Source: Microvirga aerophila
Lineage (GTDB): Bacteria > Pseudomonadota > Alphaproteobacteria > Rhizobiales > Beijerinckiaceae
Reading direction: 5' to 3'
Assembly (NCBI RefSeq): GCF_003332305.1
Contig: NZ_QOIO01000018.1
Location: 1-64,000 of the forward strand
Length of the DNA stretch: 64,000 bases
Within the stretch, counting starts at the first letter, position 1; every line of letters begins with the position of its first letter. The notes beneath the pieces were generated by a model, which saw nothing but the letters and a program-made list of their open reading frames with translations, searched no databases and was not told the origin of the DNA. Positions 18,991 to 28,621 of this stretch are shown here, one piece after another. The position numbers and the translations under genes were made by a program.

Positions 18991-19335
18991 CGGACACCGC
19001 AACAGGAACAGAAGGCCTGCTAGCACGCCGGGCGTTACGATATCACTATATGAACATGTAGGTTCGGGTTGATTTCCCTAAAGGAAAGCGTGGCAATTGC
19101 AGCTTATCGTTAAAATGCAGCTTTGCCGTTTATTGGTGGCTAAGGCGGTAAAGCCCGAGGCTCTACCTGGATCAGCAAGCTAAAGCGCCTTTGGTAACTG
19201 GCAGCTCCTAGCGGAGATACAGCCACATCGGCATGCCAATGTGACGCAGCGGCAGCCGGTTACCTTTGTTATAATGCTACGTTAAGACATGAGGCTTAAA
19301 GCAAGACAATAAGCTTCAAAGGGGCATGCGACGCT
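18991..19335. other. Divergent regulatory region between two RTX genes
   Basis: The region is AT-richer than its surroundings and has no gene. A perfect -10 hexamer TATAAT (19270-19275) points to the plus-strand RTX gene and lies 61 bases before its start codon, but I find no good -35 at normal spacing, which suggests an activator-dependent or extended promoter. GCAGCTT occurs twice, at about 19098 and 19118. Confidence 0.4.
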
Positions 19336-20661
19336 ATGGCGAAAAAGATTGGCACTCTCGGCGGCAATTTCCTTGAGGGATCCTCGACTTCCGACCGCAT
19401 CTACGGCGACAGCGGCGGATTGATCTCATCGCGCACGATGGGCCGCGACCAGATTCACAGCTACAACGGCGCGGACTTTCTCTACGGCGACGCTTCCACC
19501 TTGAGCGGATCCGCCCGGGGCGGCGCGGATAGCTTCTGGACGGGCAGCGACCGGGACACCGTCTATGGCGACGCCTACACCATGAGGGGGTCGGCCCAGG
19601 GCGGAGCGGACCGCATGTGGGGCGAGCACGGGTTCGACGTGCTATATGGCGACGCCCGCACCATGACGGCATCGGCAATCGGCGGGGCCGACAGTCTCTA
19701 TGGCGGTCGTGACGAGGACACCCTCTATGGCGACGCCTATTCCATGAGCGGAAGCACGGTCGGCGGGAACGACGAGCTTTACGGCAATCAGGACGATGAC
19801 ACGCTCTACGGCGACGGCTATACCCTTGCCGGCGGTGCAAAGGGTGGATCGGATACGCTCTCCGGAGATGACGGACGGGACACGCTTTATGGCGACGCCC
19901 GCACCCTGAGGGAATCGACCGTCGGCGGGAACGACAGCCTCCGGGGCGGCAGCTCCGACGATGTCCTCTACGGAGACGCCTATCAGTTGCAGCATTCGGC
20001 GGTCGGCGGCGGCGATACGCTTTACGATGGCGACGCCTACACGTTCTTCGACAATGCGCGCGGCGGGTCGGACCTCATCTACGGCGAAAGCGGCGCCGGC
20101 ACACTCTACGGCGATGCGGTCAACATGTACGGCTCGTCGGTCGGCGGGAACGACAGCATCTATGGCAGTTCGTCGAACGACAAGCTCTACGGCGATGCGG
20201 CGACCCTCAACGATTCCAGCGCTGGTGGGCATGACTACCTGAACGGCGGCTCCGGCGATGACGTGATCTATGGCGATGCGCAGATCACGGGCCCAAATGC
20301 CACGTATGGCAACGATTCGCTGTTCGGCGGCGCGGGCAACGACAGGCTCGTGGGCGACTCTTCCTATGGAGGAACGGGCGTCGACTACCTCAACGGCGGA
20401 ACAGGAAACGACACTCTGGACGGCGGCGGCGGACGCGACATCTTCGGCTTCGATGCGGCGTCCGGCCGGGACACCATCCAGTATTTCCGGCCCGGCGAGG
20501 ATCAGATCGATCTGCGCGCTTGGAGAATCCTGGACTTCGACGACATCCAGATGGCGCAGCGCACGGGCTATACGGTGGTGTATCTCTCTGGAACGACGCA
20601 CTACATCAAGCTGGAGAATGTCGAAAAGACGGCCCTCACAGCGGTCGACTTCATCCTATAA
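19336..20661 (+). CDS. RTX-like protein built of tandem 27-residue repeats
   Basis: The 441-residue protein consists of roughly eleven copies of a 27-residue unit with the pattern DxLYGDAxxMxxSxxGGxDxLxGxxx, from about residue 20 to 310. Ordinary RTX nonapeptides (GGAGNDRL, GGTGNDTLDGGGGRD) follow. A C-terminal domain ends AVDFIL, similar in style to type I secretion ends. The unit length is three times nine, so each unit could be three turns of a calcium beta-roll with one altered turn. No signal peptide is present. The protein is probably secreted by a type I system encoded elsewhere. One repeat near residue 230 is shortened. Confidence 0.88.
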   Translation: MAKKIGTLGGNFLEGSSTSDRIYGDSGGLISSRTMGRDQIHSYNGADFLYGDASTLSGSARGGADSFWTGSDRDTVYGDAYTMRGSAQGGADRMWGEHGFDVLYGDARTMTASAIGGADSLYGGRDEDTLYGDAYSMSGSTVGGNDELYGNQDDDTLYGDGYTLAGGAKGGSDTLSGDDGRDTLYGDARTLRESTVGGNDSLRGGSSDDVLYGDAYQLQHSAVGGGDTLYDGDAYTFFDNARGGSDLIYGESGAGTLYGDAVNMYGSSVGGNDSIYGSSSNDKLYGDAATLNDSSAGGHDYLNGGSGDDVIYGDAQITGPNATYGNDSLFGGAGNDRLVGDSSYGGTGVDYLNGGTGNDTLDGGGGRDIFGFDAASGRDTIQYFRPGEDQIDLRAWRILDFDDIQMAQRTGYTVVYLSGTTHYIKLENVEKTALTAVDFIL

Positions 20662-20666
20662 TACGC

Positions 20667-20695
20667 AAAGGCCCGGCGACTGTCCGGGCCTTTTT
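20667..20695. terminator. Bidirectional terminator
   Basis: The inverted repeat AAAGGCCCGG/CCGGGCCTTT is followed by T residues on the plus strand and ends at the stop of the tetR-like gene. It serves the RTX gene (plus) and probably also the regulator (minus). Confidence 0.8.
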
Positions 20696-21363
20696 CATGT
20701 CGTTGCCGCCTGCGCGTCGAGCCATTCACGAGCCAGCGGGGTTAGGTAAGGCGTGAAAAGGGATGATACCTGCTTGATCCCCCATTCCAGGTGCGCTTTC
20801 TTCAGCGCGCGCACACCCTCCTGCACGTCGAGATAGACCACCCAATAGGTCGAGACGATCCAGACATTCGCCAGCAGGGCATCAAGCTCCTCGTCCGAAA
20901 TCGCGATCAAGCCGGCCGCTCGCATGTGGCCCATGAGTGTTTTGACTGGAGCCCGCAGACGCGCGCTGATGGCCCGGATGCGGCGACGCAGCTCCGGCGC
21001 CGTCGCCAGCAGGCTCATGAAGTCGCGGTAGAGAAAGCGATAGGACCACACGATCTCGAACCATTCACGCAGGAAAGTCGCATAGGCGGCCGGATCCGCG
21101 CTGTCCCTCCTGGGGCTTTCGAGAAGCCTGTCCACCTCAGCCTCGAACCGGTCGAAGATCACCAGCACGAGCGCCTGCTTGGTCTTGAAGTAATAGTAGA
21201 GATTGCCCTCGTTAATCCCGGCTGCATCGGCGATCTGCGCCGTGGTGACCCGATCCGGTCCACGCTCAGTGAAGAGCTTGAGAGCAACCGCGATCAGCCT
21301 GTCGCGGGTGCTCACGCCATGACGAGCGCGCTTGGCCTTTGACGCTGGTTCGGCATCCCGCAT
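20695..21363 (-). CDS. TetR family transcriptional regulator
   Basis: The 222-residue repressor has an N-terminal TetR helix-turn-helix: TTAQIADAAGINEGNLYYYFKTK at about residues 40-62. It is preceded by a basic extension, and a helical ligand-binding half follows with AYATFLREWFEIVW. It is transcribed divergently from the cytochrome P450 gene. The 130 bases between them hold two near-identical 16-bp palindromes, the probable operators, so it most likely represses both itself and the P450 and responds to a P450 substrate or similar hydrophobic compound. The ligand is unknown. Confidence 0.92.
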   Translation of the reverse strand: MRDAEPASKAKRARHGVSTRDRLIAVALKLFTERGPDRVTTAQIADAAGINEGNLYYYFKTKQALVLVIFDRFEAEVDRLLESPRRDSADPAAYATFLREWFEIVWSYRFLYRDFMSLLATAPELRRRIRAISARLRAPVKTLMGHMRAAGLIAISDEELDALLANVWIVSTYWVVYLDVQEGVRALKKAHLEWGIKQVSSLFTPYLTPLAREWLDAQAATT

Positions 21364-21394
21364 GAAAGCCCGCCTGTTCCGCCCCTTGACGTTC

Positions 21395-21410
21395 TAAGGT
21401 ATGCACCTTA
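21395..21410. promoter_or_regulatory. TetR-type operator 1
   Basis: TAAGGT-ATGC-ACCTTA is a palindrome with 6-bp arms. It lies 32 bases from the regulator's start codon and overlaps the space between a TTGACG hexamer (21386-21391) and the P450 gene. It is also the inverted copy of operator 2. Confidence 0.75.
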
Positions 21411-21423
21411 GATCAAGGTTCTC

Positions 21424-21439
21424 TAAGGTGCATACCTTA
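21424..21439. promoter_or_regulatory. TetR-type operator 2
   Basis: TAAGGT-GCAT-ACCTTA has the same arms as operator 1, with the central four bases reversed. The two sites start 29 bp apart, and together they form one perfect large inverted repeat (18-bp arms including flanking bases). It lies 51 bases before the P450 start codon. Confidence 0.75.
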
Positions 21440-21490
21440 CACTGCGGCGCATGCCTCCATCAAGCGTCGCGGTCATATGAAAGGGACATC

Positions 21491-22882
21491 ATGAGCGCTA
21501 GCGCCCTTCCGGTCATATCGGAGCAGAGCCCGGGCCTCGCCGTCAGCCGAGGCTCTCCCCTCGCGCTTCTCGGTGCGGTGGTGCGCAATCCTCTGGAGGC
21601 CCTGCCGCCCGAGGTCTTTCACGAGCCGCTGGTCTATTCGCGCATCGCAGGCCGCAGGCGTGTTCTGATCAGCGATCCGACGTTAATCCATGAAGCGCTG
21701 GTTCGAAACGCGGATGCGCTGGTTAAGGGCGAGGATGTCCGGCGCGCGCTCGGTCCGGCGCTCGGTGAAGGCTTGCTCACCGCGGACGGCGCGCATTGGC
21801 GGTGGCAGCGCCAGTCCGTCGCGCCTGCGTTCCGACACGAGAAACTGACGAGTCTTCTGCCTGCGATGATCGCCGCCGCGGAAGGTACCCGCGACCGCTG
21901 GCTGGCATCGGGCGCGAAAGCCGATCTGAGCATCGGCCATGAAATGATGCGCACGACCTTCGACATCATCGTCGAGACCATGATGTTGGGTCCTGGAGGG
22001 ATCGACGTTGCCCGGGTCGAGCGGGGCATTACGGATTATCTCGAACCGACCGGGTGGGTGTTGGCCCTCAGCATCCTCAAGGCGCCGGACTGGATTCCTT
22101 ACCCCGGGCGACGGCGCGCCGCGGCGGCGGCGTCCTATCTGCGCTCGGCCATCACGGCCATGATCGCGGAGCGCCGTCACAGCGGCGAGAGCCGCGAGGA
22201 TCTCGTGGCCCTGCTCCTCGGGGCTATCGACCCGGAGAGCGGCCGGACCATGACGGACGGAGAAATCGCCGACAATCTCCTGACTTTCGTCACAGCCGGC
22301 CACGAGACCACGGCGCTTGGCCTCGCCTGGACCTTTCACCTGCTGGCGAAACATCCGTCGACCGAAGCGAAGGTGCTGGCTGAGATCGACGAGGTCACGA
22401 AGGGCGAGCCCTTGCGGCCTGAGCAAGTTGGGCAGCTTACCTACACGCGGCAGGTTTTCTCGGAGGCGATGCGCCTGTACCCGCCGGCTCCGATCATCAC
22501 CAGAACGGCAATCCAGGATTTTCAGCTCGGCGGCTATACGATTCCGGCGGGCACCGTTCTCGTCGTGCCCATCTATGCGGTGCACCGCCACGAAAAAATC
22601 TGGGACGTTCCCGAGCGCTTCGACCCGGAGCGGTTTGCGCCCGAGCAGGCGAAGACCCGCCACCGCTACGCCTACATGCCGTTCGGAGCGGGGCCGCGCA
22701 TCTGCATCGGCAGCGCCTTCGCCACGATGGAGGCGGTGGCCATCATGGGGGTGCTCCTGCAAGGCGTTCAGCTGCGGAATATCTCGGAAGAGACCCCGGC
22801 GGCTTCTATGAAGGTCACGTTGCGACCGATGCGGGACTTGCGCATGCGGGTCGAGCGCCGCGCCCGAGCGGAAGCTCAGTAA
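21491..22882 (+). CDS. Cytochrome P450
   Basis: The 463-residue haem monooxygenase has no membrane anchor and is therefore soluble. The I-helix oxygen motif is AGHETTALG, the K-helix motif EAMRLYPP gives the Glu-x-x-Arg pair, and the haem-binding loop PFGAGPRICIGSAFA contains the cysteine ligand. The length and the PPAPIITRTA/LGGYTIPAG segments resemble fatty-acid or alkane-type bacterial P450s of the CYP102/CYP4-like clan more than short camphor-type enzymes. No redox partner gene is adjacent. Expression is probably controlled by the divergent TetR repressor. The start at 21491 is preferred over upstream in-frame starts that would lie inside the operators. Confidence 0.95.
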   Translation: MSASALPVISEQSPGLAVSRGSPLALLGAVVRNPLEALPPEVFHEPLVYSRIAGRRRVLISDPTLIHEALVRNADALVKGEDVRRALGPALGEGLLTADGAHWRWQRQSVAPAFRHEKLTSLLPAMIAAAEGTRDRWLASGAKADLSIGHEMMRTTFDIIVETMMLGPGGIDVARVERGITDYLEPTGWVLALSILKAPDWIPYPGRRRAAAAASYLRSAITAMIAERRHSGESREDLVALLLGAIDPESGRTMTDGEIADNLLTFVTAGHETTALGLAWTFHLLAKHPSTEAKVLAEIDEVTKGEPLRPEQVGQLTYTRQVFSEAMRLYPPAPIITRTAIQDFQLGGYTIPAGTVLVVPIYAVHRHEKIWDVPERFDPERFAPEQAKTRHRYAYMPFGAGPRICIGSAFATMEAVAIMGVLLQGVQLRNISEETPAASMKVTLRPMRDLRMRVERRARAEAQ

Positions 22883-22884
22883 AA

Positions 22885-22920
22885 AAAGCCGCGTCTCGCC
22901 CTGGTGCGGTCGCGGCTTTC
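22885..22920. terminator. Bidirectional terminator between P450 and ssb
   Basis: AAAGCCGCG (22885-22893) pairs with CGCGGCTTT (22911-22919). Poly-A on the left gives a U-run for minus-strand transcripts from ssb. It also follows the P450 stop codon directly. Confidence 0.7.
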
Positions 22921-22949
22921 CCAAATCGAGCCTGTCGCCGACGAATATC

Positions 22950-23468
22950 CTAGAACGGGATATCGTCGTCGATGTCGCTGAAGCGCGAACCGCCGCCCGA
23001 CGCAGGCGCTGCGGCGGGTTTTCTGTCCATGGGGGAGGAGCGACCGAAGTCGCCGCCGCGGCTGATCTGGCCCGGCTCCTCCTCGCCAAACTCCGAGGCG
23101 CCGCCGCCGCGGCTGTCCAGAATCGTCAGCTCGCCGCGGAAGCGCTGCAGCACGATCTCGGTGGTGTACTTCTCCTGCCCCTGCTGGTCCTGCCACTTGC
23201 GCGTCTGCAGCTGGCCCTCAAGATACACCTTCGAGCCCTTCTTCAGGTACTGTTCCGCCACCCGCGCCAGGTTCTCGTTGAAGATCACCACCGAGTGCCA
23301 CTCGGTCTTCTCCTTGCGCTCCCCCGACCCCTTGTCCTTCCACGTCTCAGAGGTCGCAATCCGCAGGTTCACCACCGGCTCGCCCGAGTTCAGGCGCCGC
23401 ACCTCAGGGTCCCGCCCCAGGTTCCCCACCAATATCACCTTGTTCACGCTGCCAGCCATTGGGGCCAC
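22950..23468 (-). CDS. ssb: Single-stranded DNA-binding protein
   Basis: SSB coats single-stranded DNA in replication, repair and recombination. The 172-residue protein has the OB fold in its first 110 residues ([14 protein letters not shown], then [31 protein letters not shown]). A Gly-rich flexible linker follows, and the family's partner-binding tail DDDIPF ends the chain. In many relatives it is directly divergent from uvrA; here three small exported-protein genes separate them. The frame allows an upstream start at the same ATG only. I saw no LexA box in front of it. Confidence 0.97.
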   Translation of the reverse strand: MAPMAGSVNKVILVGNLGRDPEVRRLNSGEPVVNLRIATSETWKDKGSGERKEKTEWHSVVIFNENLARVAEQYLKKGSKVYLEGQLQTRKWQDQQGQEKYTTEIVLQRFRGELTILDSRGGGASEFGEEEPGQISRGGDFGRSSPMDRKPAAAPASGGGSRFSDIDDDIPF

Positions 23469-23694
23469 TCCTCATTCACATGAGGCTGTTCTGGGGCCGC
23501 AGCGCCCAAGGGGCAAGCAGCGTCTCGGTTGTGCACAGGACTGTCCCCAATTAACCGCCGAGCCCAGTCACCGCCTCCCGCAATCGCCGAGTGAGCGATC
23601 GAAACGTCGTGTTTGCCGGAATTCTCCGAGGCCGAGACGGAAGCCGCCGCAGTTCGCGCTCGGCAGCCGGTCGACTGGCCCTAACCTTTGCTGT

Positions 23695-24048
23695 CTACTT
23701 CGGCGTTTGTTTCGCGAAGAATGCGGCCAGTTGCTCGATTTCTTCATCGGTAAGGCGCTTGGCCATCACCATCTGAGGATTTTGCCGCTGTCCGTCCCGG
23801 AACAGCCTGAGCTGTGCCGCGAGATCTGATTCGGTTTTGCCTGCCAACGTGGGAACGCCCTGCACCTGCGGGGTCCCCGTCTCGCCATGGCACGACATGC
23901 AGAGTTCCAACTTGTCGCTGACATCCTGAGCCGTCGCGGATTCAGGGCTGCTCACAATCAGAAAAATAACCGCGGCTGCCTTGCAGCCCGAGCGAAGGAG
24001 CATGGAGGAGATCCGTAGGCAGGGCTGATCGGTTTGATCCGCTCTCAT
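23695..24048 (-). CDS. Small exported class I cytochrome c
   Basis: The product has up to 117 residues with a hydrophobic export segment (CKAAAVIFLIVSS) and a probable cleavage after SATA. One haem-binding motif CMSCH follows in the mature part, and a distal methionine lies in NPQMVMAKRL. It resembles the short c553/cytochrome c5-type electron carriers of about 80 residues. The start at 24048 has CAGG upstream; an internal ATG at 24003 would give a more canonical signal peptide. It should act in the periplasm. The redox partner is not known. Confidence 0.85.
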   Translation of the reverse strand: MRADQTDQPCLRISSMLLRSGCKAAAVIFLIVSSPESATAQDVSDKLELCMSCHGETGTPQVQGVPTLAGKTESDLAAQLRLFRDGQRQNPQMVMAKRLTDEEIEQLAAFFAKQTPK

Positions 24049-24242
24049 GGCTTAGCCTGCGATAGTTGATCTGCCAAGCCTAAGACGATCCCGCCCGGCG
24101 CAGCTGCACCGGCACCTAAAGCTTCGGTCGCCACGCCCTGTTCTAGGGCGACGCGATGGTCAGACCGAAATAGAGACCGCCCCCATACATGTGCTGCGCG
24201 CTTGCCAGGGCGATGCATGAGCGCAAGGCGGAAAGCGTTTCC

Positions 24243-24590
24243 CTAAGGCGAGGTGGCCTGCCGGGCATCTGCGAGCGCCCGCTCGCAAGCGGCTCGGTCG
24301 CCTGCGTCGTCAGCGGTCCTGGCTCGCGCCAGGGCGGCCAGAGCAGCTTCCATGGGCCTACCCTCCCCGAGCCGCTGCTCCGCGGCCGCGATTGAGCCCG
24401 GCGTCGGCTCACGGTGCAACAGGGCTGCATTGGTTTCCGGTCCCGTGGGACCGGCTCCCGCCACTGCGCCGATCCGGGCATCGACCTGTGCCTGAACCCG
24501 GTTGATGTCCTGGGTACAGGGGCCGGCAAGGACCGGCTGGGCGGTGAGGATCAGCAGAAATATGCTCCCAACCAACACCTTCTGGATCAT
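24243..24590 (-). CDS. Small exported hypothetical protein
   Basis: A 115-residue protein has a good signal peptide (about residues 1-22, ending PVLAG) and a predominantly helical, Ala-rich mature part. Two cysteines (GPCTQDI and RAACERAL) could pair. AGGAGCC precedes the start at 24590; a longer frame begins 36 bases upstream without better signals. The repeated helical pattern (AALARARTADDAGDRAACERAL) suggests a TPR-less helical hairpin. I do not recognise a family. Confidence 0.65.
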   Translation of the reverse strand: MIQKVLVGSIFLLILTAQPVLAGPCTQDINRVQAQVDARIGAVAGAGPTGPETNAALLHREPTPGSIAAAEQRLGEGRPMEAALAALARARTADDAGDRAACERALADARQATSP

Positions 24591-24690
24591 GATCCGGCTC
24601 CTGGGGAAGAAGCTCCCGATGGGCAAACTTAACCTATGGGAAGGCTCAAGACACGGATTTCTTTGATAGAACCTGCCTCTACGAGTCGAC

Positions 24691-25365
24691 TTACTGCTTC
24701 GGCACGGACTGGGCGGCCTTCAGCTCGTGCAGTTCGTTACCTAGTTTGATGCGGATCGTGTAGTTCCGCTCGCCGCCGATTGCCTCCGGCGCCTCAACGA
24801 AGAGGAGCGCCTTTGTGTGAATCCCCGGCATGAGCGTGTGATCTTGAAGAGCATATTGCCGGGCGAGTTCCAGATTTTGGCGGTGCTCCCCTCCTAGCGC
24901 CGCCATGTCCTCTCGCCCCTCCCGGCGCGCCTGCCCGATGCCCGATCCGATCTGACGGGCTAGGGATATGTTCGCTTGGGCAAGGCTCCCAATGACGAAC
25001 TCGGCGGTGGCGTGCCGACTCCGCTCCGCAGCGACGATGTCGTCGAGGGTCTTGAGAGGCAGAACCACCTCCCCGTCTGGATGGGCAAGGACGACAGTCG
25101 CGTCCTGCATTCGAAACTCGATAGGTGTTTTCCCGTGGTTTCGCATCTCGATCACGAACGGCACCCAAGTGCCCGCCTTGGCGTAGCCTGGTGGATGGAC
25201 AAGGCCGACGCCGGTGACCTTCTGGCGTGATGCCAACAGCTCGTAGCCGTTCCACGGGATAACCTGCTGCTTGGGCCCGGGAACGAAGGAGACGCTTTCG
25301 CTCACGGCGACGCAGGCCGTGAGGCCCATACAGACGATGAACGCGGCAAATCTGGCGGCAAGCAT
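24691..25365 (-). CDS. Putative lipoprotein of unknown function
   Basis: The 224-residue protein begins with a lipoprotein signal: a hydrophobic stretch ending in the lipobox LTAC (Cys18). The mature part contains a beta-rich segment typical of periplasmic Ig-like domains (GTWVPFVIEMRNHGKTPIEF...ATVVLAHPDGEVVLPL), a helical middle (SLARQIGSGIGQARREG) and a late RNYTIRIKLGNELHEL strand pair. It is probably anchored to the inner or outer membrane. It lies between a small exported protein and uvrA, divergent from the latter. No known family is recognised. Confidence 0.7.
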   Translation of the reverse strand: MLAARFAAFIVCMGLTACVAVSESVSFVPGPKQQVIPWNGYELLASRQKVTGVGLVHPPGYAKAGTWVPFVIEMRNHGKTPIEFRMQDATVVLAHPDGEVVLPLKTLDDIVAAERSRHATAEFVIGSLAQANISLARQIGSGIGQARREGREDMAALGGEHRQNLELARQYALQDHTLMPGIHTKALLFVEAPEAIGGERNYTIRIKLGNELHELKAAQSVPKQ

Positions 25366-25562
25366 GGAAACCCCAACTAAAACTTTGTTACAATAGAGCC
25401 GTTAGGCTTACTATCCTCGCCTGTCACCTTGCCGCCCGTACTCTCTTTGTTCTAAAGTTGTCGATATGGAATCATCTGCCGCATGTTGTTTTGGCGGGTG
25501 AGGCATCACATATCCCGGAGCCGGCCCAGCGGGTCGGAATTCCATACTAAGCTGGGCAGCAC

Positions 25563-28547
25563 ATGGCCAAACTCGACGATCTCTTCAACCGCGCAAAGGC
25601 GGGTGATCCCAATGCGCGCGTGATCTCCGTGCGCGGAGCGCGTGAGCACAATCTCAAGAACGTCGACCTCATGGTGCCCCGGGACCACCTCGTGGTGTTC
25701 ACGGGTCTTTCGGGCTCCGGCAAGTCATCGCTGGCCTTCGACACGATCTATGCCGAGGGGCAGCGGCGCTATGTGGAATCCCTGTCCGCTTATGCCCGCC
25801 AGTTCCTGGAAATGATGCAGAAGCCGGACGTGGACCAGATCGACGGTCTCTCCCCGGCCATCTCCATCGAACAGAAGACCACCTCGCGCAATCCGCGCTC
25901 GACGGTGGGAACGGTCACCGAGATCTACGACTACATGCGCCTGCTCTGGGCGCGGGTCGGCATCCCCTACTCGCCCGCCACGGGCCTTCCGATCGAGAGC
26001 CAGACCGTCAGCCAGATGGTGGACCGGGTTCTGGAGCTGCCGGAGAAGGCACGGCTCTACCTGCTGGCTCCGGTGGTGCGCGGCCGCAAGGGCGAGTACC
26101 GCAAGGAAATCGCCGAGTTCCAGAAGAAGGGCTTCCAGCGCCTGAAGATCGACGGCGAATACTACGCCATCGATGAGGCCCCTGCCCTCGATAAGAAGTT
26201 CAAGCACGACATCGACGTGGTGGTCGACCGGATCGTGGTGCGCGCCGACATCGCCGCGCGCTTAGCGGAATCCTTCGAAACCGCCCTCGACCTCACGGAC
26301 GGTATTGCGGTCATCGAATATGCTGATGAGACCGACGAGAAGGGCAAGCCCAAGCGCATCGTCTTTTCGTCGAAATTCGCCTGCCCGGTCTCGGGTTTCA
26401 CGATTCCGGAGATCGAGCCGCGCCTGTTCTCGTTCAACAATCCCTTCGGCGCCTGCCCCACCTGCGGCGGCATAGGCCACGAGATGCGCATCGACCCTGA
26501 CCTGATTGTGCCGGACGAAACCTTGTCGCTCAAGCGCGGCGCCATCGCGCCCTGGTCCAAGTCTACCTCGCCTTATTACGGCCAGACCCTGGAATCGATT
26601 GCCCGACACTTCCGCTCGTCCATGACCAAGCCGTGGGAGGAGCTGCCGGAAGCCGTGCGCGAGGCGATCCTGTACGGCACGGACGAGACCGCGATCCGCT
26701 TCTCCTATGACGACGGGCTTCGGGCCTATGAGGTCAGGAAGCCCTTCGAGGGCGTGATTCCGAATCTGGAGCGGCGTTACAAGGAGACCGAGAGCGACTG
26801 GTCCCGCGAGGAGATCGGCCGCTTCATGGGCGAGACGCCTTGCGAGGCCTGCGGCGGCAAACGGCTCAAGCCGGAGGCGCTGGCGGTGAAGATCGCCGGC
26901 TTCGACATCGGCGACGCCACCACCTTGTCGGTCAAGGACGCCCATGTGTGGTTCGGCGATCTGTCGAACAAGCTCACCAACAAACAGAACGAGATCGCGG
27001 GCCGCATCCTCAAGGAGATCCGCGAGCGGCTCACCTTCCTGGTCGATGTGGGGCTGGAATACCTCACGCTATCCCGTGCTTCCGGCACGCTGTCCGGCGG
27101 CGAAAGCCAGCGCATCCGTCTCGCCTCGCAGATCGGCTCCGGCCTCACGGGCGTGCTCTATGTGCTCGACGAGCCGTCCATTGGCCTGCACCAGCGCGAC
27201 AACGAGCGCCTGCTCGTGACCCTCAAGCGCCTGCGCGACCTAGGCAACACGGTGATCGTGGTCGAGCATGACGAGGACGCGATCCTGCAGGCCGATTACG
27301 TGTTCGACATTGGCCCGGGCGCAGGCATCCATGGCGGCGAGATTGTTGCCGAGGGCACGCCGGACGAGCTCCTCCAGGATCCGAAGTCTCTCACCGGCAA
27401 GTACCTGACGGGCGAGATGTCCGTGAAGGTGCCGGCCAAGCGCCGCAAGCCCGACCGGAAGCGCATGATCAAGGTCGTCGGCGCGAAGGGCAACAACCTC
27501 AAGAACGTGACGGCGGACATCCCGCTCGGCACCTTCACGTGCATCACCGGCGTGTCCGGGGGCGGCAAGTCCACGCTTGTCATCGACACGCTCTATAAGG
27601 CGGTGGCGCGCAAGCTCAACGGAGCGCTGGAACATCCGGCCCCGCATGACCGCATCGAGGGCCTGGAGCACCTCGACAAGGTCATCGACATCGACCAATC
27701 CCCCATCGGCCGCACGCCGCGCTCGAACCCGGCCACCTATGTGGGAGCATTCACGCCGATCCGCGAATGGTTCGCCGGCTTGCCGGAGGCGAAGGCGCGT
27801 GGGTATCAGGCCGGGCGTTTCTCGTTCAACGTGAAGGGCGGGCGCTGCGAGGCCTGCTCCGGTGACGGCGTCATCAAGATCGAGATGCACTTCCTGCCCG
27901 ACGTCTACGTGACCTGCGACGTCTGCAAGGGCAAGCGTTACGACCGCGAGACGCTGGAGGTGAAGTACCGCGACAAGTCCATCGCCGATGTGCTCGACAT
28001 GAGCGTGGAGGAGGCGCGCGATCTGTTCAAGGCTGTGCCGTCGATCCGCGAGAAGATGCAGACGCTGGCCCGCGTGGGCCTCGACTACGTGCATGTGGGC
28101 CAGCAGGCCACGACTCTTTCTGGCGGCGAGGCGCAGCGCGTGAAGCTGTCGAAGGAGTTGTCGAAGCGCGCCACCGGCCGAACCCTTTACATTCTGGACG
28201 AGCCTACGACGGGCCTGCACTTCCACGACGTGGCGAAGCTGTTGGAGGTGCTGCACGAGCTGGTCGAGCAGGGCAACTCCGTGGTGGTGATCGAGCACAA
28301 TCTCGAGGTCATCAAGACCGCCGACTGGGTGATCGATCTTGGCCCCGAGGGCGGCGACGGCGGCGGCCAGATCGTGGCGCAGGGCACGCCCGAGGAGATC
28401 GCCGAGGTGAAGGAGAGCTATACCGGCCGCTTCCTCAAGGAAGTGCTGGAGCGCCGGCCTCTCAAGAAGGCGGCCGTCAAGAAAGAACCTTCCAAGAAAG
28501 AGCCCGCCAAGAAGGACAAGAAGATCACCCGCGAAGCGGCGGAATGA
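25563..28547 (+). CDS. uvrA: UvrABC excinuclease subunit A
   Basis: UvrA is the damage-sensing ATPase of nucleotide excision repair. The 994-residue protein has two ABC ATPase halves. The first has the Walker [15 protein letters not shown] and signature [12 protein letters not shown]; the second has [15 protein letters not shown] and [15 protein letters not shown]. The zinc modules are CPTCGG...CEACGG and CEACSGDG...CDVCKGKR. Unusual is a lysine-rich tail of about 30 residues ([20 protein letters not shown]). Upstream there is only a half-match to a LexA box (GTTC at about 25450), so SOS control is uncertain. Confidence 0.98.
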   Translation: MAKLDDLFNRAKAGDPNARVISVRGAREHNLKNVDLMVPRDHLVVFTGLSGSGKSSLAFDTIYAEGQRRYVESLSAYARQFLEMMQKPDVDQIDGLSPAISIEQKTTSRNPRSTVGTVTEIYDYMRLLWARVGIPYSPATGLPIESQTVSQMVDRVLELPEKARLYLLAPVVRGRKGEYRKEIAEFQKKGFQRLKIDGEYYAIDEAPALDKKFKHDIDVVVDRIVVRADIAARLAESFETALDLTDGIAVIEYADETDEKGKPKRIVFSSKFACPVSGFTIPEIEPRLFSFNNPFGACPTCGGIGHEMRIDPDLIVPDETLSLKRGAIAPWSKSTSPYYGQTLESIARHFRSSMTKPWEELPEAVREAILYGTDETAIRFSYDDGLRAYEVRKPFEGVIPNLERRYKETESDWSREEIGRFMGETPCEACGGKRLKPEALAVKIAGFDIGDATTLSVKDAHVWFGDLSNKLTNKQNEIAGRILKEIRERLTFLVDVGLEYLTLSRASGTLSGGESQRIRLASQIGSGLTGVLYVLDEPSIGLHQRDNERLLVTLKRLRDLGNTVIVVEHDEDAILQADYVFDIGPGAGIHGGEIVAEGTPDELLQDPKSLTGKYLTGEMSVKVPAKRRKPDRKRMIKVVGAKGNNLKNVTADIPLGTFTCITGVSGGGKSTLVIDTLYKAVARKLNGALEHPAPHDRIEGLEHLDKVIDIDQSPIGRTPRSNPATYVGAFTPIREWFAGLPEAKARGYQAGRFSFNVKGGRCEACSGDGVIKIEMHFLPDVYVTCDVCKGKRYDRETLEVKYRDKSIADVLDMSVEEARDLFKAVPSIREKMQTLARVGLDYVHVGQQATTLSGGEAQRVKLSKELSKRATGRTLYILDEPTTGLHFHDVAKLLEVLHELVEQGNSVVVIEHNLEVIKTADWVIDLGPEGGDGGGQIVAQGTPEEIAEVKESYTGRFLKEVLERRPLKKAAVKKEPSKKEPAKKDKKITREAAE

Positions 28548-28555
28548 TCGAAAGA

Positions 28556-28586
28556 CGAGGCGCGGCCGTTAACGCGTCGCGCCTCG
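28556..28586 (+). terminator. Hairpin after uvrA
   Basis: CGAGGCGCG (28556-28564) pairs with CGCGCCTCG (28578-28586) just after the uvrA stop. There is no T-run, so it may only weakly terminate or may stabilise the mRNA end. Confidence 0.45.
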
Positions 28587-28621
28587 CTCGATGCCGTGCG
28601 TGACAGAGCAAGACCGTTACT

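Noticed and set aside
16297-19023. 908-codon plus-strand open frame
   Set aside because: Antisense of the large RTX gene; its apparent repeats mirror the RTX repeats.
25430-25475. LexA box upstream of uvrA
   Set aside because: Only one GTTC half-site with a poor second half (GTCG) after seven bases; not good enough to call.
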